The translations under genes were made by a program, and so were the position numbers. The notes beneath the pieces are model-generated. The model saw only the letters and a program-made list of their open reading frames with translations, did no database searches and was not told the origin of the DNA. From Gymnogyps californianus (lineage: Eukaryota > Chordata > Aves > Accipitriformes > Cathartidae), in NCBI RefSeq assembly GCF_018139145.2, contig NC_059485.1, forward strand, positions 16,243,698-16,307,697: a stretch of 64,000 bases of DNA, given 5' to 3'. Below, in pieces: positions 52,035 through 62,074 of this stretch; within the stretch, counting starts at the first letter, position 1; each line of letters opens with the position of its first letter.

Positions 52035-52359
52035 CAGTTAGTGCGGGAGGGGCACCAGTGGCACGGTGAAGCGTTACCTGGGCAAGATCAAGCAGGACTT
52101 GAGAGCCCTGGGAGCACAACTGCAGGGGAAAGTGGCCCGAGTGATCTCCTGTACCTTGCTAGTCAGAGAGAGGGGTGCAGGTCGAGGCATCATGCAGATC
52201 AAAGCCCGGCTTCGTGGCTGGTGTCATTGCCAGGACTTTGGACTCCATGATGATAGGACCTTCTTCAATGACTATAGATAATTGGAGAGAGATGGAATCC
52301 ACCTATCTAGAAGAGGAAGGAGAATCTTTGCTGACTTGGCAAATCATGCTTTAAACTAA
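52035..52359 (+). pseudogene. Relic of a CR1-type retroelement ORF (SGNH/esterase-like)
   Basis: Plus-strand translation from 52066 reads KRYLGKIKQDLRALGAQLQG, then after a stop at 52279-52281 continues in frame as LERDGIHLSRRGRRIFAD and LANHALN before TAA at 52357-52359. The DGIHLS...G block and preceding helix match the last catalytic block of the SGNH hydrolase-like domain found in repetitive avian ORFs (recognised from memory, attributed to CR1-type LINE ORF1). Upstream, GGCACCAGTGGCACGG looks like a decayed GTND block. An internal stop and a shortened end make it a dead copy. It abuts the promoter island. Confidence 0.6.
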
Positions 52360-53735
52360 CGAACTTGGGTGGTGGGGTCCAAAGCTATGACACTTGCGTA
52401 CTCACAAGCAACTGGGTAGATGAGCACACCTACCAGAGTAGTGACGAATGCCCCCCGACCCTCCAAAAACCTCTCCCCCAAATCCTGCCTGGCCCCAGGG
52501 AGCCACAGCTGTGCTCTGAGCACCGACACCAGTGTCTAGGTTTCACAACACAGAAGGATGTTGTGCTGGCATCTGCCACCACGCTCTACAATACGGGCAG
52601 TTTTATTTATTGCATTTTAATCAGACCTGAATGATCTGTTTAAAATTGAGATATAGCCTCTGCATCTCACAGTTTTAAAGGTCTCCCCTCTATTTATCAA
52701 CAGTGTTTAAACAGATGTACCTTTGCGGTGCAAACCACACAAGGAAGTAATTAAATGCCATAGAATTTGAAGCCCTGGAGAGAAGCCATTAAATTTAATA
52801 ATAATGCTGGCTTCTACAGCAGCTAGAATAACACATGCACAGCATTAGCTATTATGTTTTGATTGATCACTTCTGAACCACCTAGGGAAACCATTAAGTT
52901 TAGGTATCAAGTTGAAAGCTATTACTCAAAATCTTTTAATGAAGAATGAATGCTCCACATTTCAGCTTTTACAGTTAAATAGGGTTTTTTTCATTAAAGT
53001 ATTTAATACAATTATAATGTTTACATGCTGAAAGAGACAGATCTCACCATACTTGCTCTCACTATATAGCACCTCCTTGCATGATTTTCCTCAAAGATCA
53101 TCTGTTCTGAGAGACTATAGATGTGTATAGCCACTATAACTTCACTCTCCCTTCAGTGCTGTTAAGGATATGGCCCAGCAGATCTGCCAAGATCAGATGA
53201 AAAGATTTCAGCATCGTATGCTGGTGATTCAATTCATAAAAATCCATCTCTTAATATCACAGTTGTGCACAAATACAGTTCACCAAATTATACTACAATG
53301 CATTCACCTCTGGATAATTTTTGTGAATTTCTGCTTGTATTTTATCTATGATTTTCTTACATTCTTACATAGTTTCTTTGCTTCTAACTTTTACAATGCC
53401 TGTTTTTGTGTATCAATAGAAACACGGGGACTCTTGAAACCCATCTGCAATTATTCTAGACATCCGTACGTAAAGAAACTGAGGCATAAGTTAAGGGGCT
53501 GACCTGCTAGTTACTCCAGACAAATACCAAAGCAAAGAACAGAATCTAAGTCTCAAAAACCAGTTTTCTACGTAGGCAACAGTGCTGTGTAAGGTTATAT
53601 TAAAAACTAAATTTTATCTCTATCAAATGTTTTGATAGGTCTGCTACTTTTCCCCTATCTTTAAATATTATTTTATTACAGATATACAAAACTATTAGTG
53701 TCTTGAATGGTATCAGTTTAAGACATTTTGATAAA

Positions 53736-53960
53736 AAAACACAAAAAGGTTGTTGAAAAGGAGCCTTTGGGGTCACCTAATCCCATCTCTCACTTGAAGA
53801 AGAGCTATTTCAAGCAGTATATCATATCACCCTGTCATGAAAAGAGATTTCTAAAGCCCAAAGTTTTGTAATACAACTGGGTGTTCCTTCTCTTCTTCCA
53901 CATCTGTCCCTCGCCATGAGGCACCCTGACCAGTAAGAGGTTTAAACCATTTCAAATACT
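53736..53960 (-). mobile_element. Degraded CR1 LINE 3' end
   Basis: The plus strand reads like the reverse complement of a CR1 3' region: GTTGAAAAGGAGCCTTTGGG, GTCACCTAATCCCATCTCTC, then CACCCTGTCATG. The copy would therefore lie on the minus strand with its 3' end at the left. It is strongly diverged and the right boundary is a guess. Confidence 0.5.
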
Positions 53961-56282
53961 AGCTGTGTAACACAGCACGAACAATCGCCATTGTAGTTCG
54001 CACTGCTAATTCTCAACCATCGCTCAACCTGCTGCTTCTTTTCAGCCCCAGCAATCTATTTCTATTTGGTTTTATATGTTATACAAATTCAATGATATTA
54101 ATGTAAGGAAAAAGCATTTTTTAAATGGGAGTTGCAGTCCTTCATTCTTGTTTCTCTCATAAAAGCAGATTCACAGCTGCATGCTCTGCATACACCAGCT
54201 CTGGAAACTGATCTATTTCTGACAGATTGAGTAAGAGGAAAAAATCACCCCTCAACTTTCAAGACATATTTGCCTAATTCTCATTCATGTAAAAAGTTGC
54301 CCCCTACATGTTCTACACCCATTTGTGACAACAGTGTTAAGTTATGGCTCTCTATTTAAAGGGTGAGCTACCAATAGACACTGAACAACTATGACATTCC
54401 TAACCCCGCTACACACCACTTAAAAACTTGCCTGTTTGTCCCTTGCATAAGGCAGAATTTCTCCCTTGCACCTGTTCTGCAGAATTAAGCTAGTAGAGAT
54501 TTTAATAGTCATAGTTTGATACCAGACACATCAGATGCTGTTAGTCTAAAGGCACTTTACCAGTACCATAGCTCCAGTCAGGCTGGTTAGTCCTGATAGC
54601 TGTACCAGCCAGTGCAAAATGCATTTTGTGCTTCAAAATCTGAAGCAGAAAACTCACTCCTTAACAATTAACCTCAGTTGTATATCATGGACTTGATTAT
54701 TACTTTGAGGAGTAGCTGAGGGCCAGACTGTCAACTACATTTAATACTCATTTTTTTGGTGGAAAAAAGACAGAGAACTATATTGGAAAATGACTATCCA
54801 AAAGTCCAAATCCTTCCACTATGAAAAGAATTAGAATACTTTTCTTTTAGCTAGTGGCATTAAATCATCGTCTTGCAGTCCTTTTCCAGGGGCTTATCTT
54901 TTCACACTATAACAAAAAAGTAGTCAGTGGTACCACTCACAGAGCACAACGCCAGCAGCTGAGATTTTTACCATGGAAAAACAAGCAAAAAATTGTGAGA
55001 CTATCAGGTAGTTGCTGAACCTAGCCAACGTTAGGGCTAAGAAAAAGCTTAGTATAAGCATTTGAAAGCTAGCCTGTTGATTTAAAGCTTGTTTACCTAG
55101 CAGTAAAAGCATCCATTTGTACTGAAGATGGACTTTGGTCAATAAGCACAAATACTTAAGCCACAAATTGGGCTAAAGGGATTTCTCCAGAAGAAACAAT
55201 TAAAGACTTAATGTGTAATACCTTGACTAAATAATCACAGAGGGGAACAATAACCTTCTTGAAATACGTGGAGGATGAACACACCAAGGAGGGAGATGAC
55301 TCTTCAGGGACTAAGCTAATAGGATTAAAATTCAGAATATCAGAAACTTTAATAGTGTAACCTATTAGGCCTTGGAATAACTGGTATCACCAGAGCAAAG
55401 AGGCATTTTATTAATGCTATATAGACAAAGTACTCACAGTGAGACTGTGGAGAAAAGCAATGAGACGGTAGAAGTTTTCTTGTGGCATCATTTTTAAATA
55501 GACCTATGAAGTCTATTATTGGATTCTTTTAAATATTTTAGAATAATTAACTTGAAATAATTGGTGAGATTTTCAAATGAAAGTAAGAGAAGCCTTTTCT
55601 CCCAATCTTTCTATAGGAAACTACTTCCTCAGCAGAATAGTTTCCTCACTCTGGTTCATAGTCTGTAGGCAAAGAAACTCTCACCTTTGAAGGCAGCTGT
55701 AATTTCCCCCCACTCAACAGCTAAACTTCAGGCTTCAGCTAACACTGGCAGTATCATCTTTCATTTCTCAATGAAAAGTAGTGTCTGCATCATTTCCAGA
55801 ACATATCCAGTTACGTACAGTGATGGTAATGCTAAACTGATTTTTTTTTAAGGTCAAAATCTTTGTTGCCACATAAAACTTTGTAACTGAGAGACTCCAG
55901 TAAAATGAAGTGGAGTTGCAGTTTGAATTCCAGGCTCCAGGGAAGATATTGATTGCTCCTAGCAGGAAGTTCCACTCCTAAGATATACATGCCCTGCATC
56001 AGATTTATATACCTTAAATTCAAACAAACTAAAGTTATCTATTCTCATCACACTTGATTAAACTCAGTACACAAATTCCCCAAATCAATAGTTAATTAAA
56101 AAGAGGTGGCAATTTCTACATACTAAATTAGCTCCTATCTAGCATTCTGCATTTCCTGTTCCAGGTATGTGTATACTGGAAGAAAGAAAACTAGTTCAAT
56201 TGGAAGCAAGATATCTATTACATTTTAGGAGGCTGCCTTTTGTTTCAGGGACAAAAAAAAAAAACCAAAACAACAAGAACCC

Positions 56283-56304
56283 CACAACAACAACAACAAC
56301 AAAA
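56283..56304. repeat. Short (CAA)n microsatellite in an A/C-rich patch
   Basis: About seven CAA units follow a poly-A run, within a low-complexity A/C-rich patch from about 56255 to 56480. The open frame running through this patch is low-complexity and not believable as a gene. Confidence 0.8.
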
Positions 56305-57822
56305 ACCACAGAAAACTTTTTATTACTGCTGAATTTTGAAAAACAGATCATTGCTGGGTATATCAGGACTGACCATAGGAGGGCATTGCAAAGTTGTACA
56401 AGGCTCCGCAAGCCTACACAAAGTAGACACATAACTGTAAAAAAAACCCCAACAAAAACAAAACAAACAAAAGGAAAAAAACCTTTGCCAATGTGTAAAC
56501 CTACATCCAACTCAGTGCCGTCCTATTCCTAGATTTCCTACAGAACACTACATGGGTATGGCAGGGACTTCATGAACCAAAGTAACATTTTGGTTTTGTA
56601 CAGCCAGGACACACAGTAGAAGAACAGGACACACAAATAAGAAAAGCTGCCCTGAAGCCTTTCTTCTTGTAGTAGGCTCTTAGTAGACTTGTGTAGTAGA
56701 CTTGTAACTGGAGCCATTCATTTCTCATTTGTCTTCCTTCCTATGCCCAGCTCAAAGCAAATATCATCAGGCATTCCTCACCTCTTCAGGAGTTTCACAG
56801 ACCATTGCTGAATGTGGTAACTCATTTTGTTCTTAGGGCCCAGCAACGTAAGGGCACTGGCTAGTTAGTCTCTGTTTCACGTGAAACTAGTCAGTCCTAA
56901 GTTGCTCTACTGTACACTATGAGACTCCTTCACATGAAGCACACTGCAAAAATAAGGAGTTGTAAGAGTGACTCATGAGCTGCTCTTTAGGTCTTAAAGA
57001 CACGAAAGTTTAAGACTTTTCTATTTTTCACTGCATTTGACATCCAAGTACAACACAGCCAGTTACATGAACTTGCCAGCAGCAGAATGCCTTCATCCTA
57101 TTAGAATATTTTTGCAACTTCCTTGGCTTATATATCTTTAATTTTTTTAAGCTAAAGAAAATAATTAGTATGTATACCAATCTGGAGCTAGCAGATGTGG
57201 GGATAGAACTTGTTATTTGTATTATGCTAATGTAAGCCAGTTCAAAATACACAATTAAATTGCAAGTTCAGTAGGCATGTTAGGCTTGCATATGCCACCT
57301 AGCCCATTAGGTCTGTCACGCCCAGCTAAGCATCAGGAATGTTTGTAATTCTAATACAAATGTCCTCTGCTCCCTGCAGTACATAATCCAATTTCAAGAA
57401 AGGCAACGCCTGAGTAAGACAATAAAGGAATAAAAGCAAAGGCTAGGACTGTTCACATATTACCTCCAACAGTATTATTTCCTCATAAGAAAGTACCAAA
57501 TCAGTGGAATCTATGTATTCTGCAAAAACTCGTCAAAGTTTTCAGTGGAAGCCAGAAGAGCTGATGGCATAGCTAGCTAGTACTTCTGGCCTGCCTCCTT
57601 GCCCGTCCAGCCTGCTCAGTTTCCATGAGTGAGCTGTTAGATTTGCGGATTACCCAGATCATTCTTCACTGTAAACATTTAGATAGTAACAAGTGTAAAG
57701 GCAAATCTGATATATGTCCTATTTATAGCCCAGAAATGACCCATCAGTATTCTTCATAGAAGGTTTTGTAGAACTCAGTAAGATACTCCATTTCAAACTT
57801 AAGCTCTGCTTGACACTTGAAT

Positions 57823-57862
57823 TTTTTTTGGGGGGGGGCGGGGGCTGGGTTTTTGGGGGGCA
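57823..57862 (+). other. G-run cluster, possible G-quadruplex
   Basis: After a T run, the plus strand has a block of consecutive G bases, then CGGGGGC, TGGG, TTTTT and GGGGGG, giving at least four runs of three or more G within 40 bp. This satisfies the simple G-quadruplex pattern. It is upstream of the gene and has no promoter features around it. Confidence 0.6.
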
Positions 57863-60800
57863 GGTTTCTTGGTTTTCTTTTTAACTGTATGTAGGATAGT
57901 GAATTATATGCAGCATATAGCTCTTTCAATCTGTTCTTGACTATCGACAATATCTTGAGCCAAGTCTGGCTTCATTCCTTTACAAACCAGCAGTACTGTG
58001 ACTAATTCCCAACAGATGTTCTTCCCTCAGCTTTGCTACTCCTTCAAAGAAACGTTATCCTTTTTCAGAGGGCCTTTTCCAGTTCTCTTGTATGTACTTG
58101 CAAGACACGTCCTCCTGTGTAATACCTTCCCCACAGAATATAAACATTTTATTACTGTGGAAGCAGACTTGGCTACTTCTCTGCCATGATCTCTTGCAAT
58201 CTTGAGATAAGAAAGGAAAGCAAAATCAAGGGTTGGAACAATATGATTTTTATTCCTTTTGCTTATGCCAGTAGTGCTACCAGCCATTCCAGAAGAAATC
58301 AGATGTTTTAACATGGTGCTATTTGCCCCATTGTCACCTCACTAACATTTGTTCACCTTTGAATTATGTATTTCTCTAATACATTCAGGAAACATTTTTA
58401 AGGTAACAGAGAACATATGTCACATCAAAGAACACGAAATAAACAAAGGAAATTCCTTTGTTTGTTTGTTTCTTTGAATTGCTCTTACATGGTAAGGACA
58501 AGGAGAAAGTGGCAGACTGATTTGTCTACCAAAATGGTTTAATAGTTTGAGTTCCTGCAGTTTCTCTGGAAGTATGAAACCGTTTTCCATGAACACATTT
58601 CACAATGTATTCTGTTTGTGGGTTTTTTAGGAAAAAAATGTTGTGGCACCCATATTTGTAGATACATAGGCAAAAGCATTTCAACTCTGAATTTAAAAGA
58701 AAAATATTTAATTGCTCCGAGGTAAGTGTACTTCTAGAAATTAAAGCTGGATTATAGAATATAAAACAATGTATAAAACCAGCAGCTATTATACTGTTAC
58801 GTTAAGCTATATATTTTCTCATCTCACTGAACTGGCCTGAAGAATTAATATTAAAAATAGTTCTTTCAATAGTTATTTCTCATTTATTTTACCTTTTCTT
58901 GAAGGAAAACTTTAATTATTAAAGTTACCCCAAATAAATTCACACACAATTTGGACAAGAGGGAAAAATTATCTCAAGCGACTATCACTGTAGTTTTTCC
59001 AGTGTTGTCAAATTATGCCTTTGCAGACACAGGTAGCCAGCTCTCACTAACCCAATGAAAGAATGCTAAATATAATCAATTAATGGATGAATAGATCCAG
59101 AAACACACAGTTTCATGTTGTGGAAAGAACACCATCTATCACATCACTGAAGAATACGTGTGTCTGAGAAGGTGGAGTAAGAGAATTGCAAAGGCTGGAG
59201 ACTTGAAAAAGAGAGATACACTAGAAAAATCAGCTTAGAGAGATTCGTTTTATTTTCTTCATAGCATGAACTTTAAGAAAAGTATTTTCCACAGGACTGT
59301 TCCAGAGGAACTGTGGTAAACAGGAAATGGCAAACTTCAGTTCCAGTCAGATCAATACGTGTGATGTGGGTCAACTCTATAGACCAATTATGTTAATTTA
59401 CCTACTGTCACTCAATAACTGCATTAAAAAATAGAATACATTGGATTCACTACAGAAATAATTTGGAATTAGGATGACATCCTGAAAAACACTGATCCCA
59501 AAACAAATAAACCCAGGACTAACCTGAACTGTAGTTAAAAAGTGCATGATAGGATTTTGTATATTTTTCTTAGGAACATCTGTGGTGTAATCCAGATTTC
59601 ACCCATACTGGTAATCCTGGCACAGGTGAGTTTATTGATCTCAATGGTTACTGATTGGAGAAAGTGACAGTAGAGTCGCCCCTTTAAGTTTGGTCTGTTT
59701 AAAAGAAATTATAATTAAAAATAGTGCAATTTGCAATTTTCCACAGATAGAGTAAGTTTAAAAAAGTTTAGAACACAGTAATATTAACATTAACCATTGC
59801 TAATGCTGTTAGATGCATCTGCCTCATGTTTTGCAGGGAGCACACCAAAGGCCACCAGTCACTAAAGGTTTATTAAAATAGATTTATTAAAATAAACTAT
59901 TAATCTAGAGGTATACGAGCTCTGTACTACAAATGATCTCTTTACTACCTCTTTACTCAGCACGAAGGTTTGAAACAGAATAAATGAGGTTTTGAAAATA
60001 ATATTCTCTGATGCCCATTTTTCTCTTGCGAAGATGTATCCTTTACTTCAGTCTTTCCTTCTACTCCCATAGCTTTCAGGCTTTTCAAATTGAGTAAGCC
60101 CATAAGGTATTTCCCAGATAGGAAAAATCTTTCCATTGCTTCTGAGGCATAGTCATGGACCTGTTTTGCAGTCCAAGGAGTCTGCCTGCCACTCTGGCAT
60201 CTCCCCATGCTGGATCCTCCACCTCTGTCCTTCCTCCCTCCCTCCTTGCCTGGCTGCCTGTGGGAAGCTCCACGCTTTGGAAGGGAAATGTCACCCCAGG
60301 GAGCACACACAGGTCTCAGGGGCACACAGTGTTCTGCTCCTTTCAGAGCATCTAACTTGATCGGAGGACAGTCCTAGGACCTGGATACCAGAAAATCTTC
60401 CCAATCACACTCTTTTTAACTACACAGTAACAAATAAAAATCAAAGAGCTTACACTATCTTTCACATTTGTACAACAACTATCCCTCACACATCCTGTAG
60501 GAGTTGCAAGGAATTTGAAGGGATAGTCTACAGTATCTCATTTTTCTCAGTCAATAAAATATAGCCGATGTTCCTTTCACATAACTTCAGCAGTCTTTTA
60601 ATTGATTTTTGTATAAAGCCATTTCTTGTGGCTATACAAATGTATTTACATATCTTAGAGCTAGGAAACACTCTGACAAATAGCAGAATTGTCAAAACAT
60701 TTAGATTTCAGGGGGACTGAAACTGTGACCAAGCTTGGCAAATAGCTCAACAAGAAGGGAGAAAGCTTCTGAGATACTGAAATATTTCAAAATTTAAAAA

Positions 60801-61138
60801 GAAAGCAGCTTTCACACTCATTTTTTGTTTAATACTTGACCTAGAAAAATAACCACATTATACTCAAGTCCCTGTGACCATGGCTGATGACACAGCCATT
60901 CATGACAATGACTTCTCATATACTTTCTTTCAAGACTCCTCACTCATTCAATACCTGGAATAAATAGCACCCAGCTAATTTGCAGATATTTTGTATCCTA
61001 TTTCTCTCTTGCTGTTCAGTGTTTGGCTGTGCATATTCTTATTTTTCAAAATCCTGCTCTGAAGACACCGAGTTATTTGGGCCGTTTTTTCTATTATAGG
61101 CAACACTGCAGCATCCAAGCGCAGGAACACACACAAGG

Positions 61139-61290
61139 CAGAACACTGTCTGCTCTGCTGAAAGACTTTTCATTTTTCTTTTCACACAGAATTTTTCTTT
61201 TTCACACAGAAGTTTTCACACAGAACACTGTCCACTCTGCTGAAACAGTTTTTTCTTTTCACACAGAAGTTTTCTTTTTCACACAGACAT
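61139..61290 (+). repeat. Tandem array of T-rich/CACACAG units
   Basis: TTTTTCTTTTCACACAGA-like units recur about five times, inside two larger copies (about 80 bp) that each include GAACACTGTC(T/C) and CTCTGCTGAAA. Each small unit resembles a plus-strand 3' splice site (pyrimidines then CACAG). Confidence 0.8.
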
Positions 61291-61554
61291 TTTTACGATC
61301 AGTTACAATTTAGATACCAAAGTTGAACTGAAAAATTCAGACACATTTGTTTTTGAAAACATACAGGATTTGATTGCTGTTCTTAGGGTGAATAAAAACT
61401 ACATTTCCATATGTTCAAAACACAGTTTCTGTTCTGCATTGTACTGAGATTCTCTAGTGTTTTCTTTTGCAGGCTTCCCTCGTAGGTACGACTAAATGCT
61501 GAGTAACTTTTCATCCCGCAGAAAGCTCGTAACTCTACTTCTTCCCCTCCTCAC

Positions 61555-62070
61555 CTCAAAACACCAGCAGCACTACCCTGAAATAAAGACGCCCACTGAG
61601 AAGACCGCGAGGCGTGTGAAGTAACCGCGGAGTGTCTGAGGGGCTTCCGCGCCCCCGGGCGGCGTGTGTGGAGGGACCAGGCGGCAGGTCTCGCGAGAGT
61701 TGGGCGGCGAGCGCGGGGCGGTGCCGGCGGTCGCCGCGGGCGGTTTAAAAGGCGGGAAGCCGAGACGAGCCGCTGCTGTTGCCGCTGCCGCGAGGAGCGC
61801 GAGGCTTGCGAGGTACGCGGGGCTGTGTGAGGGGGTTTGTGGGCGCCGGCGGGCCGGGTGCGTGTGGAGGGACCGGGCGGCGGGCTGCCGGCTCGCCGAA
61901 GGGCGGGCCAGAGCGGGGCCGTGCCGGCGGTCCCCGCGGGCAGTTCGGAGCCTGGGAAGCCGAAGCTGCCAGCGGTAGTGGCTCCCGCATGCTGACAGGA
62001 CTGCGAGGCTTGCGAGGTGCCCGGGGTACGGGAACGCTTGCTATCATGAAGTTGTTTCGCTTGTGAATGG
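61555..62070 (-). promoter_or_regulatory. Second CpG island, possible alternative first exon
   Basis: About 500 bp of dense CpG DNA. On the minus strand a 186-codon frame is open through the whole island, and it ends at TTTTGAG|GTGAGG, a strong donor at 61554-61549. If spliced to exon 2 at 50404, the frame would continue as ...GVL-R-ADAWRN, in the same phase as exon 1. This suggests an upstream alternative promoter of the same gene. It could equally serve an independent or divergent transcript. Confidence 0.45.
61594..62050. repeat. About three tandem copies of a 190-200 bp GC-rich unit
   Basis: GAGGCGTGTGAAG (about 61609), GAGGCTTGCGAGG (about 61800) and GAGGCTTGCGAGG (about 62005) mark three successive copies. 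Between them recur GGGAAGCCGA, GGAGGGACC(A/G)GGCGGC and GTGCCGGCGGTC. In the minus frame each encodes a TS(H/Q)AS(R/Q)S block. The third copy is partial. The same unit forms the exon 1 island 10 kb away. Confidence 0.75.
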
Positions 62071-62074
62071 AGGT

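Larger units (their letters stand above)
52360..61138. other. 5' flank with no recognisable gene
   Basis: Apart from the CR1 relic, the CAA patch and the G-run listed separately, I see nothing here that I can name. A minus-strand frame at 59957-60325 is open for 122 codons and is moderately GC-rich, with splice-like sites around 60160-60270. It could be an exon of an unrelated transcript, but I cannot support it. Confidence 0.5.

Noticed and set aside
56167..56532. 121-codon plus-strand frame and its antisense partner
   Set aside because: Both are low-complexity translations of a poly-A/CAA patch.
61664..62066. Overlapping plus-strand frames of about 100 codons in the CpG island
   Set aside because: GC-rich DNA lacks stop codons in most frames; the Gly/Arg/Ala-rich peptides are composition artefacts.
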